Below are positions 33,304 to 45,688 of a DNA stretch of 64,000 bases, in pieces (the stretch's first letter is position 1; each line of letters opens with the position of its first letter). The notes below the pieces were generated by a model, which worked only from the letters and a program-made list of their open reading frames with translations, did not search any database and was not told the DNA's origin. The DNA comes from Termitomyces sp. T153 (taxonomy: Eukaryota > Basidiomycota > Agaricomycetes > Agaricales > Lyophyllaceae), in contig JACKQL020000010.1 in NCBI GenBank assembly GCA_018296165.2, forward strand, positions 186,001-250,000, in the 5' to 3' direction. Made by a program: the position numbers and the translations under genes.

Positions 33304-35366
33304 CGTAAGGGGATGACCCCTTTACGGGTAACTCTGACTCTATCTGGCCTTAGTCACAGGTATAGCATCATCTCTAGCATATCTGACTGACTGGCTGCTG
33401 AGCCCCTGCACTCTCCAGACAGTATTAGTCAGCCCTTTGTAGTTATTGGACTCTATTTCTCCTTTTGATGTATTGATAGTCATTACTGCTCAGCATACCC
33501 AGGCTGCTTACCACATATAGCATTAGTCATAGCATAGCCATGGATGTAGTATATAAGCCAGTCACAAGAATAGAATATCCTTTGACCAATTAATAGCAGC
33601 ATTCCCCAGGTCTATCCAGTGAATTGACTGTGAGAGCCCCAGTGTTGTTACCTTAGCTTAGCTTGCTGTGCTTGCCCCTTGTCTGCCTCTTAGCCACTTT
33701 GTGCTCATTTGACACTCATTTGTCACTTGTGCTTGCTTGCTCTAGCTAGGTTTATCTGTAGTTGTGCTTGTTCCTTCACATCTTGATTGGTCCCTACATT
33801 GTCCACACTTTTAGCCCATGACATCCAACCTACTACCTACCTTTGGCCTCACCCTAACCTCAAGACACTATGTCATCCCCTGCTGCTTTGTCCAATCCCA
33901 CCAACACTATTGAGAGACTGCTAACTCTTGTAGCAGGACTTGAGAGCAGACTAGTGGCACTTGAGTCCAGTCATATGCCCTTGCCCACCATTGCCACTGT
34001 TGCCACTGCCCAAACAGCCTCACAGCCTAGTATGGGTGGTTGCTGGAGCAAGGCAGGCATGGCAACACAATCAGCTCCTCCAGGGCAGCCAAAGCCCCCA
34101 TCTACCATCAAAACTCCTACCATGCCCACCTCTCACATCCCTTGACATGTAGTGCACCCTACCTCTAATGTTCTCCTTGCCATCCCCTTTGCTCAGGACC
34201 TTCCTCCTACTGATGGCTGTACTCCATGTTTCAAGTGTGTGCTCAAACTTCCCAACTCTCTTGTCATGCATGTGATTGGTCACCAGGGACAGGGCCTCAA
34301 ACAAGCCCTCAACATCCCTGGCGCCTGTTTGATAGCTTTTACAGTTAGCTCAGTGAGAGGAGACTACTGGTTCATCTCTATCTGGGGCTCTAATCAGCAG
34401 ATTGGAGAAGCCCTTGTGGTTATTGGAAAGCAGATAGCTAAGAAGCAAGTCCATGTACCATAGAAGCAATGGTCAGGCAATGTTGCACCAGTAGTTGCTG
34501 CGCTGGCACCTTTGGGATCCACCGCATCATCCACCCCTACTTTTACTAGGCCAAGAGTGCCCTCTTCTAGCACTCTGGCAGTGGCATCTCAGACCACTAC
34601 TATGGTCACTACTCCTTCTATCCAGCAACCCCATCTCTTCTTCCAGGCTCACCAATGTTGAGTGTTCATGAGGGGGCTACACCAGCTTCTCTAATGGACA
34701 CAACTTCTCCCATGACCCTTTCTACTCCAGCACCTGAAGCATCAGCCCCAATAATACAATATGCCTTTGGACATTACTCCAGGGGGGCAGAATCAGCTGT
34801 TGCATGTCATAGTTGGCCATATTGGGGATGGGGAAGAGCATCTTAATGCTGCAGCTGTTCATTGGGTTGATAAATCTTGAGGGGGGGGTGATGTAAGGGG
34901 ATGACCCCTTTATAGGTAACTCCAACTCTATCTGGCCTTGGTCACAGGTATAGCATCATCTCTAGCATATCTGACTGACTGGCTGCTGAGCCCCTGCACT
35001 CTCCAGACAGTATTAGTCAGCCCTTCATAGTCATTAGACTCTATTTCTCCTTTTGATGTATAGATAGTCATTACTGCTTAGCATACCCAGGCTGCTTACC
35101 ACATATAGCATTAGTCATAGCATAGCCATGGATGTAGTATATAAGCCAGTCACAAGAATAGAATATCCTTCAACTGATCAATAGCAGCATTCCCTAGGTC
35201 TATCCAGTGAATTGACTGAGAGCCCCAGTGTTGTTACCTTAGCTTAGCTCACTGTGCTCACTCCTTGTCTGCCTCTTAGCCACTTTGTGCTCCTTTGATG
35301 CTCACTTGTTGCTTGTGCTTGCTTGCTCTAGCCAGGTTTATCTGCAGTTGTGCTTGTCCCCTCACA
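33304..35366 (+). mobile_element. Complete small LTR retrotransposon carrying a KH-like ORF
   Basis: Two nearly identical LTRs flank a 1.1-kb interior: 5' LTR 33304-33780 and 3' LTR 34892-35366. Both have TGTAAGGGGATGACC-type starts (the first is mutated to CG) and TCACA ends. The five-base TSD GAAAT stands on both sides (33299-33303 and 35367-35371). Each LTR has a TATATAAG promoter box, and a G-rich polypurine tract (34880-34890) precedes the 3' LTR. No reverse transcriptase, integrase or protease is encoded, so the element depends on others. It sits inside the 3' LTR of element A. Confidence 0.88.
33870..34463 (+). pseudogene. Gag-like ORF with KH-like RNA-binding domain
   Basis: One frame runs from ATG 33870 to 34463, broken by a single TGA at 34143 and closed by TAG at 34461; both could come from CGA and CAG by C-to-T change, and the frame continues past 34461 to about 34657. 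The N-terminus has a short helical stretch (TIERLLTLVAGLESRLVALE), then a Pro/Thr-rich linker. Bases about 34215-34445 read as a KH fold: FKCVLKLPNSLVMHVIGHQGQGLKQ holds the GxxG loop (GHQG). The last strand and helix fit FISIWGSNQQIGEALVVIGKQI. A small tail ORF (34763-34882) ends just before the polypurine tract. KH domains bind single-stranded RNA, so a packaging role is inferred. Confidence 0.65.
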
Positions 35367-35694
35367 GAAATCCAAAGAGAACAAGTCTGGGGATTCCCTA
35401 GGCCAGGTGTGATGCTTCAGAGGCTTCAGAAGCATAAGAAACAACTGTACAGTATGACAGAGATAAAAGACAAAAGTGATGTGTCAGCAATTGGTCAGCA
35501 GTTACATAAGCCAGTAGCAGTGTCAAAGGGGCCACACTTGTCTGAATTCTTGACAGAGAACTGGTGCAGCTTGAGGGCTGAAACTAGGACCAATAGATAG
35601 GGAAAAGGAAGAAGAATGAAGGAAAACTATAGCAGGGGAAATCTGACAAGAACTGGAGAAGGAGAAGGGGAAACAAGTGGGATGTCCCCTAACA

Positions 35695-38600
35695 TCACCC
35701 TCCCTCTAGGATGTGGTGCCTCAACACACTGGGTAGAAGAAGTCACAAATTGTCTGGTCAGCTAGTAAAATAGAGTAGATGCCTCTAATAGCTTTTGGGG
35801 CATTGGGATGCTTACAGTAGAAGTCCCAGACCAAGCCTGATGCATGAACATTAGCCTGTAGTTCCTAAGAGATGTCCTCAATGCCATATCCCTTCTATTT
35901 TACCTTGAACTGCAACTTTCCTTGGAATACCCTGCTGTCCAAGATTTCCTCCACCTCATACTCCTCCTCATCATTGACCAGGACTGGTGGTAGAGGTGGC
36001 TTAGGGTGATGGCCTGGAATTGGATTCTCTGGAGCTGGAAATGACTTGACCACATTGAAGACTGGATGCAGTTGGCAGAGGCCTGCTGGAAGTTGAAGTC
36101 AGTATGCCAAAGGCCCTACCTTCTTCTTCACTGTGAAGGGGCCAATGACAATGTGATGGGATGTCCTTGTTGTCTTAATGTCTGAGCTATCCAAGTACAC
36201 ATGGTCTCTGGGCTTGTAAACTGGGGCAGGTGTCTATCTGCAATCATAGTACCATGCAATGTCTTCCTTGGCCTTCACCAATGCAGCTTTTGCCTCCTCC
36301 TATGCCCTCCTCATCTGATCCACAAACTTGTTGACAGAGTCATTCTCTGAGGGGCATGCCTGAGGTTCAAATCCCATGTGAGGGTGTCTGCCAGTGTCCA
36401 GAAAGAACAGAGTCATCTGTGTGAAAGAGTGAACATAGTTGTTGTATTGGAATTCTGTGTCTGGCAGCAGCTCATCTCAGTCATCCTGCCTCTCATTACA
36501 AAACAGGTGGAAATACTATTCCAGTTCCTGGTTAACACATTCTGTCTGCCTGTCTAACTGAGGGTGATAGGCCATGGTGGTATAGAGCTTCATGCTTAGC
36601 AGATGATACAGTTCTTGAGTAAATTCTGCCACAAACTGGGGGCCCCAGTCCAAGACATACCCATCTAACAGACTGTGGAGTTTTCAGACATTCTTCTGGT
36701 ACAGGCTGGCCACTCCCAAGGCAGAGCATGTGGTGTGGGTAGGTATGAAGTGAGCCCATTTGCCATAGAGGTCCACCACTACCATCACAGCATTGTGCTC
36801 ATGAGCATCTGGGAGTTCCACAATGAAAGCCACTGATGCAACACTCCAGTGAGCAGCTGAAATAGGGAGTGGGTGGAGCTGGCCCATGGGTGCTTGGCAG
36901 CAAGGTTTGGTGCAGAGACAGAGGTTGCCAGTGCTAGTGTGGGTGCCTACATATCAGGAGATCTATGGCCACCAATAGTTCTGGGATACCAGCTCCAGTG
37001 TCTTCCACTTTCTAGGATGTCCAGCCACCCAAGAGTCATGATGTTATTCTACAATGTGCTAGCAAAGTTCTGGAATCTTAGGCACATAAATGTGTCCTCT
37101 GAAGGTCAAGAGCCCATCCTGAAGACCCCACTCATCAGCATGCACTGACTTGACTCCACTTGCCAGTTGAGCTTGTAGGGCCTGTGCAGCCTGGGCAACT
37201 GCATCACCTGTGCACTCTCCCAGTTCTCTCTTCAGATGTCCCTAAGGATGTTTACCTCATCTCCTTGCACCACAATCCCTTGTAGTGCACATATGGCAAA
37301 GAGCTCTGGCTTGAGGAGGACAATGTTATTGTTATCTCCTGCTCCTATGCCATGGTCAGCCCACCTGGACAGTGTGTCTGGTTTGCCCATGCTCCATCCT
37401 AGTTTGTGGTGCAATGAGAAGTCAAAGTTGGCCAGATATAGAGACCACTGAGCTTGATGTCAATTGAGTTTCTTAGCAGAATGGAAGTACTCCAGGTTCT
37501 TGTGGTCTGTCCAGACTTCAAACTTATGTCATGCACCTTTGAGGAAATGCCACTATTCTTCAAAGGACCAAATAATTGCCAGCATCTCCTTGTCATAGAT
37601 CTTATAGTTCTGTTCTGCCACATTAAGGCTTTTGGAGTAGAAGGCTACTGGATGCCATTTGTTATCCTCTTTTGACTGCTGGGAGAGGACTGCCCCTGTA
37701 GCAAAGTCTGAGCTATCTGCTTCCACATGGAATGGAGAGTTATTGTTAGGAAACAGGAGGACTGGCTTTGAGGTCACAGATTGCTTGAGGGCATCAAAGG
37801 CAGCTTGCTGTGGGGGCTCCCACTGCCATGCAGTATCTTTAACTGTGAGGTTGAAGAGGGGATGTGCATGGTGGGAGAAATTCTGTATGAACCTCTGATA
37901 GAAATTGACAAACCCAAGAAAAGCCTGAACTTCCTTCTTGTTCCTTGGCTCAGGCCACTCTGCTACACCTGCCACTTTAATGGGGGTCCATCTCAGCCAT
38001 TCCATGCAAAATGATCAAACTCAGATACTCCACTTTAGTCTGTTCAAATTCACACTTCTCAGGCTTTAAATAGAGCTGGTGTTGGCAGAGGCATTCCAAG
38101 ACAATGCACATGATCCAGCAATGCTCCTTCAGAGTTTTTGTGTAGATGAGGATATTGTCAAAATACATGCAGACAACACCTTCCACAATCAGATCATGGA
38201 AAATGTTATTTATCATAGTCTGGAAGGTGGCTGGGCTATTGGTGAGACCAAAGAACATTACCAGAGGTTCAAAGAGTCCACAATTAGTTTGGAATGCTGC
38301 CTTCCACTCATCCCCTTCTTTAATGCATACATTGTTGTGGCCCCAGCAGACATCCAACTTTGTGAAGTAGCATGCACCTCAAAGGTTGTTGACAAGTTCT
38401 GAGATGAGTGGCAAAGGATAGTGGTTCTTCACTGTCATTGCATTCAGGACATGATAATCCTGAACCAGACAAAGAGACCCATCCTTCTTCTTAATAAAGG
38501 AGACTGGGGAGGCCATTGGAGACTTGGAGGGTCATATTCATCCTGAGCTAAGATTCTCTTGCAGGAAAGCATCCAGCTCATCCTATTCACAGAGCACAAG

Positions 38601-39920
38601 TGGATAGACCTTGCAGCTAGAGGGCTCTGCATCTGGTATCAACTCAATTGCATGATCCCACTGCTTGTGCTCCAGAAGTAAATCAAAGAAGGCCTTGGAG
38701 AATACATCCTCAAAGTCATGGAGGTGATTGGGAACAGTGCTATGGACAGGCTTGGGCTGTGAGTTTGCTGCAAATGCCTCAGCCAGATGCTGAGAAGCTG
38801 TCTGACTGGCTCAAATCTCTGCTACTGTAGGAGGGGGGCAGAGGGTTGTAGCATAGATCTGATCACCCACCTCTATGGTCTTATCTGAGGACTTTGCATC
38901 TAGAGTATGGGTCCATTCTCCTTCACCTTCCTCTTCCTCTGGAGATTCACACCCAACACCCTAGACATCCTTGTAGAGGGCCTCTCTATGAGGGAATGCC
39001 AGAGGGGGGAGGACTCAGGAGGTTGAGATTAGCATAAGGGAGATGCCCAGCATGACAGGCATGTGCAGCAGCACACTCATGAATCTTGGCTCTTTGCTCC
39101 TTACAGGCTTCTTCTGCACAAATAATGCATCAATGTGGGCAACAACTCATCTTCACCTCACCCTTAGTCCAGTCAATCTCTGGGTTGTGTTCACATAGTC
39201 AGGTGAACCCCAAGATCATATCTTGCTTTTCCAAACTAGTGACAGCAAAAGTGGCTCGCTTTGAGTGGTCTTGGTAGCAGAGAACCAGGTCCACCACAGA
39301 GCAAATAGAGCCAGCTTCATTAAGTGTGCCATAAACATTGTATACAGGGATAGGACAAGAAAGGGAGCAAGTGGTTAGGCAGTGTTGTTGCATGTAGTCA
39401 GTGTTGAGGAAAAGGCCTATTGCACCACTGTCAAGGAGGGCAACCACACTTTGGATCTGCTGGGTGTCTGTTATCTCAATTTCCATCTGTAGCTTTAGGG
39501 AGTTGGTAGAAGGGGTGCAAGCAACATTATAATGATGGGGGAGGTGGTGTTCCCATGCAGAGAGCTGAAGGCATGGCTAGGGGGTGTGTTTTCAGCTGAG
39601 ACTTTAGCTGGAGAGGGAGTTTGTACATCTGAGGAGGGGCTTATCATTTCAGGCATAGTATCAACAATAGCAACAGATATATTTGATTCTATGGACAGGG
39701 GGGCAAAACAATTAGTACTGGGCAACAGGGGCATACTGGTCATCTGTTGCCCTTTTCAAAATCCTCAGACTCTGTAGGAACATCCTCCAATACATTGGCC
39801 ACTTTCTTAGAATAGACAGCTATAGGTGCATCTGGAGAGGGGGTTTCTGTGGCATCCTGGGCTGCAAGGAGTTGGATGAGCAGCTCTTCTTGCTCTGATG
39901 CTAACAAGTAGTGGACTTCT
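35695..39920 (-). mobile_element. Gypsy element A, pol and gag tail (5' part displaced by element B)
   Basis: Minus-strand chromodomain gypsy pol, in element order. Gag tail VHYLLASEQEELL (39920-39740); aspartic protease with VALLDSGAIG (39486-39199); RT with AAFQTNCGLFEPLVMFFGLTNSPATFQ and YFDN in place of YLDD (38357-37977). RNase H follows with FLGFVNFYQRFI and FHVEADSSDFATGAV (38005-37553), then an integrase core fragment FIVELPDAHEHNAVMVVVD (36887-36684), and a chromodomain [13 protein letters not shown] (about 35990-35890). Stops interrupt every domain and one catalytic Asp is lost, so it is inactive. Its gag zinc knuckle continues across element B at 49517-49689. Confidence 0.85.
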
Positions 39921-40450
39921 TGTAAGGGCAACCTCTGGAGCAGTAGATTGGAGTCATGCAGCTAGCAGAGGGGAATCCAAAGTATATTAGCAGAGTAGAT
40001 GATGATACAAATTGGTAACTAATCACCTAGCAGAGGGGAATCCAAAGAGAACAAGTCTAAGGATCCCTGCTGCTCAGTGTGGTGCATCAGTGGGCAGCAG
40101 AGGCATGGGAACTACTGTACAGATGACTGGAGTTACTCCTAACCCTATAGCAATGGTTACTGAGGTAATACAGAGAACTCTGCAGTTCTTTGGAGATCTC
40201 TGTGGTCTTGGAAAGAGCTATGGAGGTGTTGAACAAGCTGTGGAGGTGCTGGACCCAGTCATGGAGGTTGGAAATGGAAGTCCCCTGACATCACCCCCCC
40301 TCTAGCATGTGGTGTCTTGATGTGCAGGGTAGAAAAAGTCCCTGATTGCTTGGTCCACCAGCAAGATAGGGTAGATTCCTTGTATGGTGCACAGAGCATC
40401 TGAATGTCTCTGTGGAACTCCTTGACAAGTCTGGGGGTGTGTATGTTCTT

Positions 40451-40681
40451 CTATGGCTCCCAGGAAATATCCTTGATTCCATAGCCTTTCCACTTCACCT
40501 TGTACTGTAGTTGTCTCTGGAATAAACAGCTATCCAGGATTTCTTCCACTTCATACTCTTTGTTGTTGTTGACTACCATGGGGGGTGGTGGAGGTGGCAA
40601 ATGTTGCTCCAGGATAGGATCTTTAGGGGCCAGGGTTAGTTTGACCACATTGAACACCAGATGAAGCTGGAACATCCCCAC
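40451..40681 (-). pseudogene. Chromodomain at the pol C-terminus of element B
   Basis: The reading [20 protein letters not shown] followed by [14 protein letters not shown] is a typical chromodomain (E-x-E-x-ILD … KWKGY … WEP). It follows the integrase in gypsy chromoviruses and directs integration to chromatin with histone marks. A Pro-rich linker precedes it. The domain itself is intact over its core although the upstream frame is broken. Confidence 0.85.
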
Positions 40682-42141
40682 AGGGAGTCAGAGTCAATAG
40701 GCCAGGGGTCCCACCTGTTGTTCCACTGTAAATGGCCCTAATTGGCAGTGTAATAGCTTTTTTGAGGGTCAGGTGGTTGTAATGTCAGAGGCATCCAGGT
40801 AGACTCAATCTCTGGGCTGATATCTGCACTCTGGGGTCCTCCCACAGTCATAGTATTGCACCATATTGTCTTTTGCTTTTGCCAGTGCAGCTTGGGCCTC
40901 CTCCTATGACCTCTTTATCTAGTCCACAAATTCATTTACTGCCTCATTCTCCAAGGGTCAGGCCTGGGGTTCAAAACCTATGCATGAGTGCTGTCTGGTA
41001 TCAAGGAAGAATGGGGAAAACTGGGTGGATGTATGAACATGGTTGTTGTACTGGAATTCAGCATTAGGGAGGAGTTTGTCCCAGTCATCTTGGTGCTTGT
41101 TGCAGAAGAGGCAGAGATACTGTTCCAGCTCCTAGTTGACACACTCCATCTGGCCATTGGACTGTGGGTAGTAGGCAGTGGTGGTGTGGAGCTTTACTCT
41201 GAGCAGTTAATAGAGCTCCTGGGTGAACTCCACCATAAATTGTGGTCCCCAATCCAAGACATAGTTGTTGGAGAGGCCATGGAGCTTTCAGATGTTTCTT
41301 CAGTACAGGTTTGCAACACCCATAGTAGAGCAGGTGGTGTGGGTTGGAATGAAGTGTGCTCTCTTGCTATACAGGTCCACCACCACCATGATTGCATCAT
41401 AACCATGGGCGTTGGAGAGCTCTACAATGAAGTCTATAGATGCTATGCTCCACCATTCCACAGGCACTGGTAGCAGGTATAACTGTCTGTAGGGGAGTCA
41501 GCACTGGGGCTTGGTCCAGAGGCAGAGATTGCAGATACTAGTGTAGGACCCAATGTACTGGGACATCTGGGGCCACCAGTAGTTCTGTGATACTAACTCT
41601 AGTGTCTTCCACTGCCCAGGGTGCCCTGCAATGCAGGAGTCATAGTATTGCTCCACAATCCTCCAACAGAGCTCCAGAATGTTGGGGATGTTGATATGGT
41701 CCTGGAAGGTCAGGATTCCATCTTGGAGGGCTCATTCATCAGTGTGGACTACCTTAACACCAATAGCATGCCCTGACTTTAGTATCTGAGTGGCCTGTGC
41801 CACAAGCTCCTCTTGTTGACTGTCCCTATTACCCTGTCATAACCTCTGCTATGTTGACAGCAAGGCCCTCCATGGCTTGGATCACAAACAATTCAGAGCA
41901 GAGGAGCATGATGTTACTGTTATCCCCTTCCTCTGTTCCATGGTCTGCCTGCTGAGACAAGGTGTTCAGTTTCCTCATGCTCTGGCCAGGCTTGTAGTGC
42001 AAGGAGAAGTCAAAGTTGGCAAGGTAGAAGGACTATCAGGTCTGCCAGCAATTGAGCTTCTTGGCTGTCCAGAAGTATTTGAGGTTCTTGTGATCCATCC
42101 AGACCTCAAACTTGTGCTGTGCACCTTCCAGGAAGTGCCAC

Positions 42142-43057
42142 TGTAGTACTGGGTTAGAGTAATACTGATAGTTCTGGGGCTTTCTTGAAGACTTAGGCAG
42201 TCTACTCCAATTCAACACTGATGTCTTGATGAATGCTTGAAGTTGAAGGGGTTTACTTCCAGAATATTTCTATTCTGAATGCAGAGGGGTCTCAACAAAC
42301 TCCAGCCTAAGTGATTCACTCCCTGGGAACCACCAAGCCTTTGCCTATTAATTGCCTGTCCATTTGCTACTCTACTTGGGCTATTTATACCTCTTTCTAC
42401 AGTGCACAGACCACCCCCTACATGTGACTTTTGGTTCCATACTTTCCAGCCCCTTATTCATAACTGTTATTCTGATTCCCCCTTTTGGCATGCCTGTTTC
42501 AGTGCCACAGGCCAGTTCCTGGTTCCATCATTCCTCCTTTGCATTCTTAGCTTCCATTTTCCCCATTTATCTCTCCCTCCTTTGTATTTCTTCCATTCAT
42601 ATTCTTCTCCATTCAGTTTCTTCCCTTCTTCTTCCTTTATTTATTTCATATTCTTCCCCATTCAGGTCCTTTCCCATTCAGGTTCTTCCATTTATCTTCC
42701 CTTCCCTTCCCTTCATTCCATTCTTTCTCGTTCATTCCCCCTTTACCTCCTTTCAGTCAACATTCCAATCTGGTTATTCTTAGATCAGATCTAGATCTTG
42801 CCAGAATTGATGCCACTCAGGTGCTTTTGCCAGTCCCATGCTTCCCCTCCCATTACAGTGATTGGACTATTATTGAGTGTATAGTCTAGTATAGTCCTTG
42901 TCCTATCCTGTTCTGTCTTTCTTCTGGTGTATTTAAAGGGATAATGTTGCTGGGACCTGTTTTACCAGGAGGCTTACAGTTTTTAGCCTTAATAAATGTT
43001 TGTTTTGACTTCTGGTGTTTATTATGTTCCCAATGGTGTGACAACATCATATCACCA
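42142..43057 (+). mobile_element. Solo LTR inserted in RNase H of element B
   Basis: The insert splits the RNase H segment: 42141 and 43062 rejoin cleanly when compared with elements A and D. It starts TGTAGTACTGG and ends ATCACCA. CCAC stands on both sides (42138-42141 and 43058-43061), a four- to five-base target duplication. A promoter-like TATTTAAAGG (42928) and AATAAA (about 42992) near the right end show plus orientation. No coding capacity is seen; a pyrimidine-rich stretch fills 42540-42780. It is CpG-poor, so old. Confidence 0.75.
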
Positions 43058-43324
43058 CCACTCCTCAAACAACTCGATGATGGCTAGCATCTCCTTGTTA
43101 TAGATTTTATAGTTCCATTTCACTGCATTCATTTAGAGTAAAAGGCCACCAGATGCCACTTCCTGTTTTCTGGAGATTGCTGTGAGAGCACTGCCCCAGT
43201 GGCAAAGTCAGAGCTGTTGGCCTCTATGCAGAAGGGAGAGTTGTCATCTGGGAATAGGAGGACAGGCCCAGAGATCATGGCACACTTGAGAGTGTCAAAG
43301 GCCATCTGCTCCAGAGGTCCCCAG

Positions 43325-44322
43325 TGTCAGGTTCCGCTGATGACGGGGGCTCAGTACACTGGTGAGTCCTTACTAGGCGGACGTGATGTCCTGCGCTTAT
43401 AACCAGGCATCCGGAGTTGGAGCGGAGGTGGAGAAGGCTTGCAAGGGGGTCCTAGGGAAAGTGGCCCGAGCAAGTCCTGAATGGTCTGGAGGAGTCTAAG
43501 ACCGAAGGTACTGGTCGTTGACCCAGGGCGGGTGTCAGGGCTAGTTTGTGGGTGCACAAATAGATTGTGGGGTAAGCAGAGGCTTCTCGGGTGATGGGGG
43601 CAGGGCTGGAGCTGGATAGGGGATTACCAGGGCTTGATGGGTCCTGGGGCCGAGTGGGGAGCGAGGGTTGGAGTTGTCGTAAGAATGTTTGGGTCATGGC
43701 GCATGCGCAGAGTTCGTACTGATGTAGGGAGCAAGAGGAACTTAGAAGAACAAAGGAAATATGTACAGTCAAGATGATATGGAGACGAGACGAGACTGAG
43801 GAAAAAGATAGATTCAAAACTTAAAAAACAGAAACAGAGACGAGACGAGAGACAAAACATAGGAAACCAGTAAATGTAATATCAAGACTAAAGTTTGAGG
43901 AGTTATTCTACGACTTATATACCGACTACTGGATACCTCGGAGGGCGGCAGATATGGTGGCAGGAGTCGACGGAGCTGTGCGGAGTCGACGGGTGTTGAG
44001 TACAATCTAGGGTCAGGCCACGGCGGTATTCTGATGGGATCAGTTGGGAGTGCGGCCGCTCCAAGGACGTTGTGATACTCCGGGACAGGTCGGGTAAACT
44101 AGGGTAGGGGGTTGGGAACGTATGACGTGGCCAGGAACGGTGGGGGAAGGTTTCAGGGGGAGTGTTGATGGCTATGGAGAGGATGTCGGAGTTGCCGTCG
44201 GGGTTTGCTGGAGAAGTGTCGGAGTTATCCAGTGTGGGTGCAAAAGTGTGAGTGGGGTTCAGGGGAGTTAGATGGAAAATCGGGAGGGGTTGGTAGCAGT
44301 GTCTAGGGAGCGGGTTGTGACA
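43325..44322 (-). mobile_element. Young solo LTR (998 bases) inserted in element B
   Basis: The TSD CCCAG is perfect at 43320-43324 and 44323-44327. On the minus strand the LTR starts TGTCACAACCCGCTCC and ends GGAACCTGACA, and has a TATATAAG box near 43920. Unlike its surroundings it is rich in CpG. It shares its ends and much of its body with 57844-59050. Minus-strand open frames inside it (for example 44421-43915) are not real genes. Confidence 0.9.
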
Positions 44323-44327
44323 CCCAG

Positions 44328-45262
44328 CTCCACATAACATCCTTTTCTGTGAGGTCAAACAGTGGGTGGGCATGGTGCAAGAAGTCCTGAATGAATCTCC
44401 AGTAGAAGTTTGTGAAACCAAGGAATGCCTGTACCTCCTTTTTGTTTTGAGGCTCTGGCCACTCTGCCATACCTGCTACCTTCACCAAGTCCATCTTTGC
44501 TGCTCCATGGGAGATGATCAGGCTGAGGTACTCAATCCAGGTTTGTTCAAACTGGCACTTCTCCAGCTTGAGGTAGAGCTGGTGCTGGTGGAGGCATTCC
44601 AGGACAAAATGAGTGATCCAACAGTGTTCCTCCAGTATTTTGGTATAGATGAAGATGTCATCAAGGTATATGCACACTACACCCTCTGCAATGAGGTCCT
44701 GGAAGATGTTGTTCATCATAGTCTGGAAGGTGGCCAGGCTGTTGGTGAGACTGAAGAACATGACAAGCAGCTTAAACAATCCCCAGTTGGTCTGAAAGGC
44801 TGCCTTACATTCATCTCCTTTCTGAATGTGCACATTGTTATAACCCCACCAGACATCCAGTTTAGTGAAGTATTGTGCGCTCTGGAGGTTGTTGATGAGC
44901 CTGGAGATGAGGGGGAGGGGATAATGGTTCTTCACTGTCATGGTGTTGAGTACCTAGTAGTCCTGTACTAGTCAGAGGGAGCCATCCTTCTTTTTGATGA
45001 AGAAGACTAGAGAAGCCATTGGGGACTTGGATGGACAGATACAACCAGAGTTTAAGTTCTCCTGTAGAAGTGCATCAAGCTCATCCTGCTCCCTGGGTGC
45101 AAGGGGGTAGACCTTACAGCTGGAGGGTGCAGAGCCAGGCAGCAGTTTGATGGCATGGCCCCTCCTCTTGTGTTCTGGAAGCAAGTTGAAGGAGGCTTTG
45201 GAGAATACATCTTCAAACACATGCAGGTAGAGGGGTACCATGTCCCAGAACTCTTGAGGCAT
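44328..45262 (-). pseudogene. Reverse transcriptase of element B
   Basis: Frames 45262-44972 and 44941-44328 hold most of the [14 protein letters not shown], then [31 protein letters not shown], and the catalytic VCIYLDDIFIYTK with both Asp residues kept. The start of RNase H follows ([18 protein letters not shown]). A single stop separates the first two blocks (between 44972 and 44941). The frame is then cut at 44322 by an inserted LTR. Confidence 0.85.
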
Positions 45263-45688
45263 GGCATTGGCAGCAAAGGCCTGGACTAGCCTTTAGGATG
45301 TAGTCTGGCTAGCCCTGATCTCCACAATGGAGGGTGGTAGGTGAATGGTAGTAACATAGATTTGATCCTCTCTCTCTATTGCTTTGTCTGGGAGCTCTGG
45401 CTCACATATACCACCAAACTCCCTTTCATGCTCCTTCTCTAGGGCTCTACCATTGCTCCAATTATCCTCATAGAGAGCCTCTCTATGAGGGAATGCCAGA
45501 GGCAGGGAGTTCAGGAGGTCTAGATCAATGAAGGGGAGAGGGCTGGTGCAACATGCTTGGATGGCTGTGTGCTCTCAGACTTGGGTCTGACACTCCACTC
45601 TGTCCTCTGTGGCACAGGTGGAGCATTTCCTGGGGCATCTACTCATGGTCACCTCTCCTTTAGTCTAATCAACCTCAGGATTATGCTC

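Larger units (their letters stand above)
33186..35694 (-). mobile_element. 3' LTR of gypsy element A, split by the KH-like element
   Basis: On the minus strand the LTR starts TGTTAGGGGAC at 35694, right after the purine-rich AGAGGGAGGGTGA, and ends GCCCTTACA at 33186. The ends match the LTRs of B (39921-40290) and D (49690-50059). Without the inserted element (33304-35366 plus one TSD) it is about 440 bases. The possible left TSD is GTGTG at 33181-33185; the partner site lies outside what can be recognised. Confidence 0.7.

Noticed and set aside
39921..40290. A single LTR shared by A and B as a tandem element pair
   Set aside because: The CTTCT duplication on both outer sides of B, and the in-frame rejoining of the gag of A, show that B is a complete separate insertion.
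43915..44421. Minus-strand ORF of 168 residues
   Set aside because: It lies within and across the end of a solo LTR; composition is that of the LTR and no domain is visible.
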